In this document: positions 33,882 through 46,800 of the stretch, in pieces
Position numbering within the stretch: position 1 is the first letter of the stretch
Layout of the letters: the number at the start of each line of letters is the position of its first letter
Source: Bicyclus anynana
Taxonomy: Eukaryota > Arthropoda > Insecta > Lepidoptera > Nymphalidae
Assembly: GCF_947172395.1 (NCBI RefSeq)
Contig: NC_069083.1
Span: 19,500,501-19,564,500, forward strand
DNA length: 64,000 bases
Direction of reading: 5' to 3'
Made by a program: the position numbers and the translations under genes
The notes under the pieces: model-generated
Told to the model about the DNA's origin: nothing
Seen by the model: the letters and a program-made list of their open reading frames with translations, nothing else
Database searches by the model: none

Positions 33882-35234
33882 ATTATCACAAATCTATCTA
33901 TTTTATTCTTTAACCGTATTTTTTTATATTTTCTTCTGCACATGTCAGGCATACAATCACGTACCCAGTAGACCTAACCTTCTGGGTGGAAACAAACGGA
34001 TGGTCTGGGTGTTGCAGGCTCCTAGCTCACAACCACAACAACCATCAGTTGCGAAGCATTCTTTACTGCATTTCATTAGATGTTTTTTTATTCCTAAGGC
34101 ATAATAAAGGTCGCGCGGCTTACGAGTAATGGAAAGTTAAGACAAACGGTTTTAATATCGCCCTCGCGCCGACCGACGCTGTTTAATGAAATATTTTATA
34201 ATGTTTATAACGTACCTGGCCCTTTCCTTTAATTAACGCTGCATTCTGAAAATTACATTTGATTTTATAATAAAAGGGAAATTTTAAAAATCTTCCAATT
34301 TTTATGCGTTCATGAAAATGTTTCGTAATATTTGTTTTTGCTTAAAATTACGGTCAAATAAAATCCGATAAAAAAATGAAAAAGTTTCTATATATTATTC
34401 TATTCGACGATGTTGTTGATTTTAAGTCACAAAAGGCAGTTAGAGTTGAATAAAAGCATACTTACACCTTGATAATATATATTAGTAGGTATACACTCGT
34501 ATATAGTGGCACTGTGTATGTTTATTAATCTAAGGTGGCATCTAGATCTGACAAAATGCCAATTGCGGGAGTGCTCTAATGAACCTGTGCCTTCATCCAG
34601 TGAAAATGAAACTTTACCTGGACGAAGTCAAGGAAACCAGGAAAATTCCGAGATAAAAAATCATCCAGCTAATTCAGGGTATAATATCATATAGTTTATC
34701 TTAATATAATATTAAACTTATAATTTGAATATAAAACGGTGACATTTAAGAGAAATAAAGACAATAAAAATGTCGTCGTTTAAAGAGCTATACTTGTTGT
34801 TATAAGGTGTTGTGTCGCGCCTCCACTCTCCAGTGTATGAAATTAAATAAGAGCGGAGTAAGCGGTACAGCAGTGCGGCGCGATTTCATTAGCGCTTGAT
34901 ACGAACACACGAGCGCTGCGGGAGAGACTGTACGACTCTGTTTAGCTTCTGAGGAGATGCCTCTGGTGCAGGTAGTGAAGCTATGGCTTACGATAGAAAG
35001 GTGTAGGGTTGTAGGCAGTTAAGAACTTAAATTACAAGTCTGATGGTCTTGTAGACTTTGGCTGTGGCTGGTTATCCCCCTACTCACAAGCACATCGAAT
35101 GAATTCGTCTCTGTCTATAATAACGTGGTACATCGAACGATATAATTTTTCGTCAAAACGAAGAAGCCGTCGAAGATCCGATTAACGTAGAGATACCAAC
35201 GTGCTTGAACAGAAAGTGGAAATTGAAATCATGT
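33882..35234. other. no gene seen
   Basis: AT-rich noncoding sequence; no supported feature. Confidence 0.5.
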
Positions 35235-35239
35235 GGCTT

Positions 35240-35316
35240 ACAGGGAACCGATGGATGCTGGCGGTAGTGGCCGATGGATGTTGGCGGTACTCTCAAGCAC
35301 CGTGGTGCTTGAGAGT
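35240..35316. repeat. short direct repeat followed by a 12-bp hairpin
   Basis: GATGGATG(C/T)TGGCGGTA occurs twice (about 35249-35265 and 35272-35288). It is followed at once by ACTCTCAAGCAC (35289-35300) and its exact reverse complement (35305-35316) around a 4-nt loop. Confidence 0.8.
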
Positions 35317-36711
35317 CCTCACACACGTCACGGTCTATGTCCAGCAGGTATGATAATTGGCTGATCATCATAAAATGATGATATCTTAAATTAACTGAGT
35401 TGCGATTTAAATTGATTTTAAGTGGCGATGCAGTGAAGATGAAAACAAAAAATGCTCTCACTAAATTTATTCCGAAACTTACTGCTCTGTCTTTAAATTG
35501 GTCGTTTTGAATGATAGAATCAATATTTAAAAGGAAATACTTGAATTATTTATGTTTTATTATTGTAAGTAACGAAGACGAAGTTTATTCCAACAATAGG
35601 TTTATGAATAAGATGAACAATGCGTGCGTCTTAGCTCGACGCCGGCGGAGGCGGCGCTGATACGCAAGGAGGACGTCGGAACAACTACGAGTAACTCGAG
35701 CCGTCGCGTACTTACAACTTGGGAACTAGGACTACTGGAACTTCCTTACATTTTACTGAAAGCACCAGGTTGAAACCAGTGACAGTATCTTCTTACATTG
35801 TATTGTCACTTGCCGTCAGGAAACTCATCGATCTCAGTCGACTGTCAACCTGTCGTTGATCATACATCAACACACAGCTAGGGTTAATGGTCATCATAAT
35901 CATCATAATTAACAACGCATGTTCGGCTCACTGTTGAGCATGAGTTGACTACTGTTACATGAAATTAATGTCCGTAAATAATTATGTATTATACGTAGAT
36001 CAACTTGACAACAAAAAGCGTACCTCTAAGAAGAGAACATTTTAAGTTTCAATATGGTTTTTCAGGTCGTCAAAGCGAATAGGCCTGTAATCTTTGAGTT
36101 AACGAAATGTTTCTAGAGATTCTATCTCAGAACACTTGCGTCCTCCCACGGCCGGCGCGCGGGGGGAGGGGAGGCAGGCTCAACGCGCTAATTCCATATA
36201 ATAGGTTTATCTGCTCCAAAATCTCATTATACTGTTGCTTACGTTCGAATCAGGAATTGTATTGACCAAAAGATTTACTATCTTATCTCCGTATGAAGTC
36301 ATTGAGTGTTAATTTAAGTACAGAGTAGCAGCAAGGTAGCGAGTCTGCAAATATTTGTATAAATTAGATTACACGCGCGCTGGCTCGCCACCAAATGTGT
36401 CCGCAGATTATCCGGCGAGCTGTCGGAGCCACTCGCCCCAGCGGGCTGCAGCTCACAGCTTTGGCGATTACACTTGTGATAATCCTTGCGTCTTCGCTCA
36501 TAGTTTACATAATATATTACTTTGTCACAACTGATTGTAGAAACTTGTTAATGTTTGAGTAACTAAAAGATACTAAGATATATTAAGATAGGCATGTGAT
36601 AAATTCCTGATTTCCTTGTTTTCTTTCATTCATCAAAAGTCAAGAATTGCAGCCAGGAGTGCTGGTCACAAATTTGCACGAATAATGTCAGTAGTATCAA
36701 TACATTATTAT
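35317..36711. other. no gene seen; GC-rich pockets
   Basis: GC-richer pockets at 35638-35700, 36145-36180 (G run CGCGGGGGGAGGGGAGGC) and 36370-36470. No coding sequence recognised. Confidence 0.45.
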
Positions 36712-36775
36712 AATGCTTTCCTTATGGTGTATAACGCTTTAAGCTTTAGCTGTTATACACCACAAGGAAAGCATT
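36712..36775. repeat. 24-bp hairpin with 16-nt loop (pre-miRNA-sized)
   Basis: Arm 36712-36735 pairs with 36752-36775 at 23 of 24 positions; the loop can add a GCT/AGC pairing. The total of 64 nt is in the range of an insect pre-miRNA hairpin, but I do not recognise a known miRNA seed, and the nearly perfect pairing is unlike most miRNA precursors. Confidence 0.85.
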
Positions 36776-38290
36776 TTCGTTATTAATGTAGTTCAAGAAA
36801 TAACGGAATTACTTTCGCATGAGCCAACAAAAGATCGCTTTACAAATAGCTAAACGTACGTTTTCCGGCCCATATTCAGAATCAAATGGAAGACCATATA
36901 TTACGGTATATTTATGAAACAATAAAAAAGTCAGAGACCGCTACGGCGCTACGGAGGGATCCCCGAGTCGGCGTTTTGCGCGCATCTCTAATATATAAAA
37001 TCGGTTCAGAAGTGGGTGAGGCGATGTGTTTTATTATTCCACGCGTATTGTATTATTTGTAAGGAAGGTATAGTAACAACCGAGCTTGTTATATTGTGTG
37101 CGATTTGTTTATTGTTATGGTTTCTAACAAAGAAAGGTTCTAAACTGACCTGAAGATTATCTTAAAACTATTTCAAAATCAGATTTAGCCAGACCTTCCT
37201 AAAATACACGCTTATAAGAAATATACCACTTCACATTTATATTAATGAATTATTATAAATTATCTTAATTATTGTGTTTTCATTTAGATTGCAAAGTGAC
37301 CATTATTCTATTTTTTGGGATATAATTAGTAACACTAAGAAATTTATGTGATTTGATCTATAAGTACGAGCACAGACGATACAACTAACAGCACTATCTC
37401 CGCTTTTAAAAACGAGAAGTAGTGTTACAAGTACTTGTGTACAGTAATGCAGTATAATGTGCACATAATGTACGGAGCGGCGCCAGCGTCCACTCCACGG
37501 TTGATCCACATTCACTGAGCGATGGAATGCTACGCAGTGCTACACAGTGATACTCGCCAAGGGCGGACGGATGGTTAACATATACTCTTAATTAGGGGTT
37601 ATTTAAGGCTGGATAATTTATTAAAAGTCACAAACGTATTAGCAAGGTTGGTGTTTCAAGTGTACAAAGGAGACGTTAATCACTCAACAGCAATATAATC
37701 ACGATTACTTACTTCACGATCTGAATGTAATCGATACAGATTCAAACTTTATCAATAAAAGGTGAAAATCTCTATTGACATTGTTTGGCAGGTCTAAGCT
37801 ACTAATCCCTTTTTATTGAAGAAAATACTTAGCCAATGATGTATACTTAGCTATTACAAATAGGCTGATAAAGTCAAAGAAACCATTTTGGTATTTGTGT
37901 TTCGGTTTGAATGTCGTGATCGTCAGTGCAGTTACAGTCATACGAGACTTAACACCGACGTCGCTGGTTGTCGGCCACAGCGCGCTGCTTCATAGGACGT
38001 GGGCCGTGGCTCTAGCAATTACTGCAGAGTGTTGCTCTGTTTATATGAGTTGGTATTTCACTTAATGGTATGTGAAAAACCACCTAAAGATAGCTGGACC
38101 AGTGTTTTTATGTCAAATATTACAGTAAAAAAATTAATGACAATAGAGGTACAGTGAATAAAAATGTAAATTGCACTTTCGAGGATTTTATACGCATTCG
38201 ACTGAAAGTTCGCAGTTGCATCAGCGTCGAAAGTGAAGCGTACATTTCGAGAATTGAATGAATTTAAAACTTGTCAAACGCCAAAACAAC
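36776..38290. other. no gene seen
   Basis: AT-rich noncoding sequence; the minus-strand frame at 37303-37515 has no domain. Confidence 0.5.
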
Positions 38291-38299
38291 TAAAGTTCC

Positions 38300-38520
38300 T
38301 TTGTCCTTGGCGAATACATTAAAAGCGTTTACAACAATCCGGGCCGAGTCGGCAAACGCGGGGTTCGGGGTTAACGAGGGTTTTGTATGACAAAGCCCAC
38401 TTGTCGCGACATGTCCCGCATGCCTTTACGTTTGAGTGCATGTAATTGTTTCCCCAAACGTTACCCCGCCCCCCGTCCCCCGCGGCGCGTCACGTCTTCA
38501 CAATGTATCGGAAGCTTGTG
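38300..38520. other. GC-rich noncoding island
   Basis: A GC-richer, CpG-containing stretch in AT-rich surroundings, ending in a C-rich run (CCCCGCCCCCCGTCCCCCGC, 38465-38484). No open frame fits an exon. It could be a conserved intronic regulatory island; this is inference from composition only. Confidence 0.35.
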
Positions 38521-39725
38521 TGTGGTGACTCAAATCGTTTATACGCTTCAATAAATACGTAAGGAAAATCCTTCGCTTAACATTGCTTTATAATATCAAA
38601 TATTGATTCGATTGCTACTTGTTGGAGACACTTGTTGGATATTGTCTTGTATAATGTTGGACTTGTCAGGTGTTATGTTGTCAAAATATATTTTTTTAAG
38701 TAGTCATGAGTTTTGTTTTATTTATGTTTTATGAAGCTCTATATTTAAATCGTAGAAGGAGAATCTCGCTCTAAAATACAGTGCACTACAATAGAAGCGC
38801 AGATGATGGTCTATTGGATCTATAATGACATCACAACAATACCCTCTTCAGAATAGAACATATAGATAATCGAGAAAACATCGTTCAAAATAATCATATT
38901 AGTACTTCTTCAAAAAATATGTCACAACAATCACAAAAGAGAGGTTTAGAATGCATGATGATGATATAATACATTACCCCACATTTCGTAGTCGGGTAAA
39001 ATAAGTACTGGCCCAGACAAGTTCGCGCGTCAGTCGAGGGCCCTCGAAGCCGTCGATGCGGCAATAAGCTTTGAGTTCACTCACTTCTTGATGTCATCAG
39101 CGCAGCCAAATACTCGAGCACGTAACCGGCGCAGGCCACAACACGCGTGGAGTACACGTCCCTAACCGATTCACGGGATTGTAGGTCTAATTACCATAAC
39201 GTAGAGGTGATAATTCTGTACATAATTTATTGCCACGTGTGCAATATGTGGCGACGGCGGCGTCAGTCATTACGTGTTTCGTTCGTCTAATTGCTTTCCG
39301 CTTGCCTGTACAGTCAGCGTCAGATGTTGCTATCAAAGTGTGTCTAATTCTTATTATTAAAGTAATCACATTTCTCTGATAGCATTACCTGACATTTTAA
39401 AAATCCAATTGAAATAAATGAATTTATACTCTGACTATGTTTAAGCTATAGTTGACCAAATGTCAAGAATAATTTCGCTTTTTAATGAAAACCTATAAAT
39501 GTATAAAATTTTGTTTCTTTTTAAATACTTGAAAACATTAAAATTAAAGATAAACAAAAATTATAATGTAGCAGTTGTATTCGTTATAGCCGTGCCGTAT
39601 TATAAGATCAATATTTATATAAAATAAAGGTAATATAAAAACAACAAAAAATAGGAGAACTTCTTTTCTTCTCTTCTTCTTCTTATCAAGTCAGTGTAAA
39701 TATTCAGTTTGCATTTGTCTGTAAA
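38521..39725. other. no gene seen
   Basis: AT-rich; a CTTCTTTTCTTCTCTTCTTC pyrimidine run at 39660-39686. Confidence 0.5.
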
Positions 39726-39730
39726 TGTAG

Positions 39731-39930
39731 TTGCGTGCGGCGCCGACTGTACTCGCGCCGCCTGCACTCGCTCGCACGCTGGAGTATCATCCCGCGACTA
39801 ACTGTTTGCAATTTGGATATCGCGGTCGCGTGATGATGGCTGGAGAGCTGGCGGCGGCGCTTCGAGAACGAGCTCAAAGAACACAACTACATCACTACAC
39901 TATCTTAAGGGAATTTTGTAGGGTAAAGGT
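39731..39930 (+). other. GC-rich open segment, possible unrecognised exon
   Basis: An open frame starting at 39731 (ATG at 39830 and 39833 inside) with GC-rich, Ala/Arg-rich codons (MMAGELAAALRERAQRT) runs to a possible donor AGG|GTAAAG at about 39922. The minus strand is also open over the same segment. No domain is recognised and no acceptor or homology was seen; it could equally be a CpG-rich regulatory segment. Confidence 0.15.
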
Positions 39931-39934
39931 AAAT

Positions 39935-41756
39935 CCTTTTTTTTTTTCACCAAGGATTCATGTTAATGGCCAGTACTATAAAATATCAATGTTGAAGTTG
40001 TGGGTGCCGTTTTGAAAACGAGGAAAATGTTATCTTGGACTTCATCGACAAACCGTCAAGAAAGGAGTTAAGTACTAAATTACAAAGTCCAAGTGTCATG
40101 TATATCTATAAAATAGAAACCAAGTTTCATTCGGCTTTAAGGACAATATCTACAAAACAAAAAAAAACTCTTCAAAATTACCTTTTCAAATTTTGGAAGT
40201 GTTAAAAAGTCATTAAAAAGAAACGATTTCTTAAATACACCCTCACAGTGCGATGAGATAATCGTTCGTTTTCATTTACCCCGCCGCCCTCGCCCCCGCC
40301 CCCGTCGCCCGGCAGCTTTTCACAGAACCACGCGCACGGTGTCACAGTTTTTGAAGTGTCGAAATTCACTTTTATTCATTCAACCGGGTCAGGGTTTGTT
40401 TAAATTGACCTCAATTTGGCAAGACTCCAGGTTCATACTCGTAGGTGTCATTCAATTAAAAAAAAAAACTTTAAAAATAGTTGCACTGAGCGAAAAAGTT
40501 ACGGCGCGTTCCCATTACATCTGACAAGAATGTAAATCAATTACCAGGAAAATATGCTTCCCTCATTTATCATAATAATACCTAATGTTGTTAGTTATAA
40601 ATAGCTACCAGTTATGGTATAAACATTAATGTGCATTAGTAGTCTTTGTAGAGAATTGCGGTTCTCAAATAAGTCACTATAATCTTTAAGTCACATACCT
40701 ATAGCGAAAGAATGCAGCAAATTAAAACTACTAATAAAAATAATACTAATTGATATCCGTGCTTCAGAGAGCACCCTATAGCATCGGTCACAACCTTCAT
40801 TATTTGTTTTTTAAAAGACTTGACTTTAACATAAACTACTAATGAGTCCTGAAAATAATGTAATTCTATATGTATTTACTAAAATCAAGTATTCTAGTAA
40901 ACAAAAAACAATCCTAGCACCGTATTGCACTATGCAGTTTATTTAATTGTAGTTAATTTAACTGCTCTCGTAAAACTCAGTTCAAACTCTCGCAACAACA
41001 ACTATTTGAGAGTAAATTAGAACAACTGCGTCTAAATTGTACTGCAAAGTACTGACTTCTACTGACTGAGTCTGTTTAGATTCTAAAGTTTACATGGAAC
41101 AGTACACGGGCCCTACGGTGGGAACTTGCTTTTTTAATTGTTAGAATGTTACCGTGCCTGTTCAAATCACTTAAAAGAATTTGTAGATTTTGTCATGGTT
41201 TTGTGACTTTCATAGTGTTTTCAAATAATTAACCAGTATGCCTTGGAATTTAGATGCTTCCTTTTGTTGCAATGGGAAAAAAAAGAGCTCTTACGGCAGG
41301 CGTATCGTACGCAATTATGTATCGCATCAAATGAATTTAAGTATTATTTCTATAGAAAGTCATGCACGTGCTTTCACCGATCCACATCGAATGGATCGCA
41401 TCGTAAGGGTTTTATCTACCATAAAGTTAACAATCCGTTTGATGTGAGCGTCCCACACGTACGATGTAGATCAGTGGACGCCTACCATTAGTATTCGATA
41501 TGTCTTTTGAGTTCACGAGTAATGTCGTAATCATAAACTTCTCTTACACCACAAGTAGCGTACTTATAAAAATAAATGTTTGTATTTTCTTGAAAATTAG
41601 ACTATAATAGCACGCAAATATCTTAAAATTTTGATTCTACATTTATTTAGATATTTTTGAATTCCTATTTAAAGAGAGAATAAACAAATTGAAGCTGACG
41701 AAGAAAATTCCATATTTTCCGAAATTAACAAAACCATGAAAGTCAATATTTATAAA
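39935..41756. other. no gene seen; C-rich run at 40279-40312
   Basis: AT-rich noncoding DNA with a C-rich G-quadruplex-complement tract (CCCTCGCCCCCGCCCCCGTC) and no supported gene. Confidence 0.45.
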
Positions 41757-41952
41757 CTAGCTGAAGCCACGCGGTTTTACCCGCGTGGTTCCCGTTCCCG
41801 TAGGAATCCGGGGATAATATATAGTCTATAGCCTTCCTCGATAAATGGGCTATCTAAGACTGAAATAATTTTTCAAATCGGACCAGTAGTTCCTGAGATT
41901 AGCGCGTTCAAACAAACAAACAAACTCTTCAGCTTTATTATATTAGTATAGA
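41757..41952 (-). mobile_element. complete short Helitron (196 bp)
   Basis: On the minus strand: A|TCTATACTAATATAATAAAG, GCTGAAGAGTTTG(TTTG)n, GAACGCGCTAATCTCAGGAA, CCGATTTGAAAAATTATTTC, then a 3' hairpin CCACGCGG/CCGCGTGG with a 6-nt loop, CTTCAGCTAG|T. The 5' TC, 3' CTAG, hairpin about 10 bp before the end, and A|T target are all diagnostic of Helitrons. It encodes nothing and would depend on a RepHel protein from elsewhere. Confidence 0.92.
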
Positions 41953-42267
41953 TTTATAAAAGCCAATATTACATAATATTTTACACAATAATCCTACATA
42001 ATACGCAGATTTGATAATGCACTGCAGATCTGAATAATTAATATAGATAATAGTACTTACAGTCTGCAATATATTAATTGAAGGATTATTCTCGGCAGCG
42101 AGTACAGTCGGCCGCGAGTGCATTAGCAATTCCGATACAAGTCACTCCGACACTTCGCACTGTTCGATACTTATGCGCGTCATACTTGAATATTTTACCT
42201 TTCATTTTGCATATTTTGTAAGTTACATATTAAAGAGATGAGTTGGCAGATTTTAATATCCATATAT

Positions 42268-42581
42268 TTATATTGGAGCCGGTATAGCCCAGTGGATATG
42301 ACTTCTGCCTCCGATTCCGGAGGGTGTGGGTTTTAATCTGGTCCGGGGCATATACCTCCAACTTTTCAGTTCCATTCTAAGAAATTAAATATCACGTGTC
42401 TCAAACGGCGAAGGAAAACATCGTGAGGAAACCTGCATACCAGAGAATTTTCTTAATTCTCTACGTGTGTGAAGTCTACCAATCCGCAAGTGGTGAACTA
42501 TTGGCCTAACCTCTCTCATTCTGAGAGGAGACTCGAGCTCAGCAGTGAGTCAATTATGGGTTGATAATAATACTTATATTG
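42268..42581 (+). mobile_element. full-length tRNA-derived SINE with 8-bp target duplication
   Basis: TTATATTG flanks the element at 42268-42275 and 42574-42581. The 298-bp body starts with a tRNA-like head (A box TAGCCCAGTGG; degenerate B box GGGTTTTAATCTGG), then ATCACGTGTCTCAAACGGCG, CATCGTGAGGAAACCTGCAT, GAGAATTTTCTTAATTCTCT, and ends GGGTTGATAATAATAC. This is an abundant lepidopteran SINE family; other copies lie at 31470, 32709, 33659 and 54108. Confidence 0.92.
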
Positions 42582-44625
42582 TTATGAAAATACACCCACG
42601 GTTCATGATATTCAGTCTGGTGACAGATAAACGAACGGTCGGACGGACACTCGCGGAGTCCCAGTAGAGTCTCATTTTACTTTTTGGGTACGAAACACTA
42701 AAAATATATAACAGTTTTGCGAACCTATTCTTTAAGCTGCACACTACGATCACGCGTTACAATCTTTCGATTTTTCCAGTATTGATTAAAAATTCAGAAA
42801 TATTTCCGACATGAAATTCACAACGTACGTTACACTACGAACCCGGAGAAGCCACGGGAATCGTTGACGTGACAATGTTTAATTGACATTTAAAATTATT
42901 CTGTTTCAGCAAGACGTAGAGTGTATTTAGACAAGTGACAACACAACCGCGTTTGTGTTTGTAATTGTTGAGTAGCTAAGTGGCTAAAGGAACGCCCGTA
43001 AAATGCATCGTTAAATTATTTAGAGTGATACAGAAGGAAGTGTATTACATCGAAATTTATTTACCTAAAACCTACGAATCCACTTACTGAATAATGATAT
43101 AATTTATAAACATTTTCCTGCTTTGCTTACGCTCCGTCCATTCGACACACGAATGGGTCTAATCTGTTGACTTTACTTCAACGACAACTGATTTGATAGT
43201 ATCAGAAACAAAACAACCCGTTTTCAGAAACTACAGTACCATTAAAAATTTCAAACAAATTACGTCTTCAAATTAAAACATATAAGTAAACCAAAATTCA
43301 ATAAATTCTTCAAATTATTTAATCTTTAGTCGACTAATTTCTAATGACCTTATTCAATGCGGAACAAATTAAAGTTTTTTTTTACGAGTAAATTATGAGT
43401 AAATTCTTGAACTAAACACTGATTTTAAGTGATTAGCTCGCTCGGAAGCTAACTCACCGGCACTGACTCACATCTACATAATGCCGTCCGAGAGCGCGAC
43501 GCTTCTCTGTACGGTTCTTTTTACTGTTGTATTTCAGCGTTGTAACTCGGGACGAATGCTAAATACATCATAAAATAAAGTGTAATTATTGTTGTTTTTT
43601 TCTTTCTGATATCGAATTTACATGAGCGTTGATTTCGGGAAATAAAGTTCAATTGCAGAATTATATAACTGTAGTTGGCAAATTAACACAAGTCAGCAAA
43701 TTGTTATCATTATTTATTTGAAAAATCGAAAGAAAGTATACAACCGTCTATTTTAGTCTGGCGCTGGAAATGAAGTAAATGTCCACAGGCATCCCAAGTA
43801 ACTACTTTATATCGGTCACCATTTCATATTATATTGACCATTGCCTACGTACCACGTCAGTATTTGTTATGGCCTACAAATTGATTAAAATAGTCGTTAA
43901 AACTCTTTATACCTCAATGAATAACGGCGCAGTTAAATGTTTTATAAATGATTTTCAAAGAATAATACCACTGAAGTTGTCAAGTAGAGGTCAACTGAAA
44001 TATACTGTGACCTACTTTCATTATTAAAGTGAATTCCGACATCGTGAAACCGTTTGCACAACGACTGCAGAATGGCTGACCAATTTTGATGACCTCGGCG
44101 GTGCAGTGGCGCGATGTCTTCGGGGTCTGGGGTTATTAGCGGCTTTTGTTAACGTATTGATACTTTTTAAATGTTTGTATCAACTTACATGCTTGTTAAT
44201 GTTTCTGTTCTGAGAATGAGACGCCTATATATAGTGATTAGTGTAATTGTACTAGCTTCAACGACTTACGTACATGTGAAACTGGCCACCGTCGGAAGGT
44301 TGCTGGTCTCTCGGTATTTTACAGAATATATTTCGGAGAGTGTGTACAGGAAATGCATTCTATCGCACTGCAGGACACCGGGTCGGTTTCCATCCCCATG
44401 TCATTGACATTCCCAGCCCGTACGAAGCATTTTTTTAAATAAATAATAAATCGTTTATTTGTCACACAAAAAGGTATTACAATTTCCTCAAGTACAAGAA
44501 TTAGCTGTTCTAGCTAGATTTTATGGATCTGTGTTAAAGACGACCAGCCATCTCCCTCGGATTAATTACATTTATAACATAAAAGTGTGAGTGAATTTAA
44601 ACAAAGGTAAAGTTTAGTTTGCGTA
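42582..44625. other. no gene seen; LINE-like tail near 44435
   Basis: The 78-codon plus-strand frame at 44171-44407 is hydrophobic in its middle but unrecognised. AAATAAATAATAAATCGTTTATTTG (44434-44460) resembles the reverse of a LINE tail. No exon is supported. Confidence 0.4.
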
Positions 44626-44628
44626 TAA

Positions 44629-44660
44629 AGTGTGTGTGTGTGTGTTTGCGTGTGTGTGGG
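44629..44660. repeat. (TG)n microsatellite
   Basis: A GTGTGTGTGTGTGT run interrupted by TTTGC, then GTGTGTGTG. Confidence 0.9.
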
Positions 44661-44784
44661 TCTTTTGATACTTATATTATAAAATTATCATAATTATTAT
44701 GATGAAAATTTGAATTTAATTAATCTAGATTGTAACAAATCTTCATGTATGTAACAGATTTGCTTCTTCGTTTCTTATTAGCAT

Positions 44785-44956
44785 GGCTAGGGTATGGAAG
44801 TCTCTCCAGAAGCAGAGTTTCCTAATTCTTACAACCTGGGCGTCTTTAAAAAGAGAGTGAATAGGCATCTTCTAGGGTGCTCCACCTTAGGCCACATCTG
44901 CACTTACCATCAGGTGAGATCGTGATCAAGGGCGAGCTTATTCAATATAAATTTAA
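44785..44956 (+). pseudogene. LINE ORF2 C-terminal fragment with 3' tail
   Basis: The frame from about 44793 reads EVSPEAEFPNSYNLGVFKKR and then VNRHLLGCSTLGH up to a TGA at 44932-44934. This is the conserved end of many insect non-LTR ORF2 proteins (WNsLP..vFP..YnL..FKkrVNr.L). The 3' tail carries ACCATCAGGTGAGATCGTG and ends in a 10-A run. Heavily 5' truncated. Confidence 0.7.
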
Positions 44957-44964
44957 AAAAAAAA

Positions 44965-45110
44965 CAGTTTTACAGAAATCCTGCGAAAACCATAGATTTT
45001 TCAAAAATAAAATGTAGCCTGTACGTTACAAAAATTGGTTCAGTTATTTCAGAGATTAGCTCGGACAGCCAGAAAACAGTCATTTGAAATCTTAGACAGA
45101 AACAAGTCTT
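44965..45110 (+). repeat. dispersed repeat, same family as 2371-2560
   Basis: GAAAACCATAGATTTTTCAA, ATGTAGCCTGTACGTTAC, ATTGGTTCAGTTATTTCAGA, GATTAGCTCGGACAGCCAG in order. Directly abuts the LINE tail. Confidence 0.45.
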
Positions 45111-46295
45111 CATCGTTTTATTTATATGTATTGATGTCATTTAAGTACATCACTGAAAGTTGTATAGGTAACGTTTGTCACTGAAAATTACCCCAGCGCA
45201 TATTCCATAATGTAGATAGTTCGTAGTGTAGTGATGTGAGGGAGGTAGACAAGGGGGCAGATGTGTCGTACCGTGACGTTGTGACTATCACTTCGTATCG
45301 GTGACTGTGCGAGTACAATCGGCAAGGGCGTCTATTTATTTTTATCTCTTATTTATTTATTAACCTTTTTTTTAATTTTTAACATTGTTGATAAAATACA
45401 AAATATAATACAAAACCCTGCGTGCCCGTGTGCGAGTGTTATGCGCATAGCGCGAGCGGAGTTGTGCGCGTAACGCGTTAACCGCAAATGTCTTCATTTC
45501 TCGGCCATTACAATATATATTTTAATCTGAAAACTTCTTTAACAAATAAAACTTAAAAGAAATATACTTTGCTTATTATTGTACAAAAGCAGAAACGTAT
45601 AAATGAAATTCGATGAAACTGTAAAGAACTTTTTTTATATAGCCAAAACTTAAACAACACACAAAAAGTTTAAAAAAATCTATAAAATGGCGTTGTTTTT
45701 AAAGATTATCTAAAAAACCGGCAGAAATTCCCATAGCAGCATATAATGCCATTAGCCATTACGTCCGGTAGAAGTAAAATATGATTCGCCGGTGAACGCG
45801 TCGCTCCCGCCGCTCGTACCACCGTTTATTTGTCCACATCTCCATAGTGTTGTCTTTCTAAGAACAAGCTTCCAAACTTCGTCCCTACTCTGAACTGCAC
45901 TTACTGTGAGAAGTTACTCTGGCTTGTTCTTGACGACTTCTGTAGTGAAGTTGTTAATGCGTTACAGAATTACATATTGACAATTTTTATTTCTTTTTAA
46001 TTTTTATTACGAACGTTTGTCTAGTTTTAATAGTATTTCATAATGTATTTTCAATTCCCTCATCTTTATTGCATTTTGAAAAAACAAGTTTTAATACAAA
46101 ATTATCTTTACAGAACAGTGCAAAGGCGGTCTTATTTCTTAAGCATTAAAATGTGCTAAAACCATTTTAAGAGCACTCTCGATACTCAAGTGAGCGCTAG
46201 TTACAATAAATTACTTCGCGATTTCATGTAAAGTCATGATAAAGTATTAAGCGAGCTGTCGCGAAGGATTTACTGCACCCTATCTGCATAATGCC
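45111..46295. other. no gene seen
   Basis: Noncoding AT-rich DNA with one GC-rich pocket at 45415-45480. Confidence 0.5.
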
Positions 46296-46299
46296 GACC

Positions 46300-46354
46300 G
46301 CGGGGCGTGCGCGGGGTGCGGCGCGGGGCGGGAGGGGGGGGGGGGGGGGGCGGC
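46300..46354 (+). other. G-rich island with a 17-G run
   Basis: GCGGGGTGCGGCGCGGGGCG followed by GGA and a run of 17 G (46334-46350). A strong G-quadruplex candidate and a likely sequencing or assembly trouble spot. Confidence 0.75.
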
Positions 46355-46800
46355 CGACTGACTCGGCGGATTATTCAGCATTTAAGTAACTTTTGTTGAC
46401 ACTGTCGTTTTGTTTGCTTTAAGTGAAACAATTGTAGAGTGAGTGGATTCGTTAAACGATTAGCATTACATACATAGTTCGTGTTTAATTTAATTTTTAA
46501 CCGACTTCCAAAAAGGAGGAGGTTCTATGTTCGGCTGTATGTATGTTTTTTTTTTTTTTTTTTTTTTTTTTATGTATGTCCAGCGATAATTCCGTCAATT
46601 ATGGACCGATTTTGAAAATTCTTTTTTTGTTTTAAAGGGTTTACTTCCAGGGTGGTCCCATTTTTTTCATGTCAGGATCTGATGATGGAATCTTGGAGAA
46701 ATTGAGGGAAACTTTCGAAAGTTGTAGAGACGGCTAGTGCGTTTGTTACTGTTTCCATAAGGTATTTTAAACCACTACAACTTTATGAAGGTTTGGAGTT

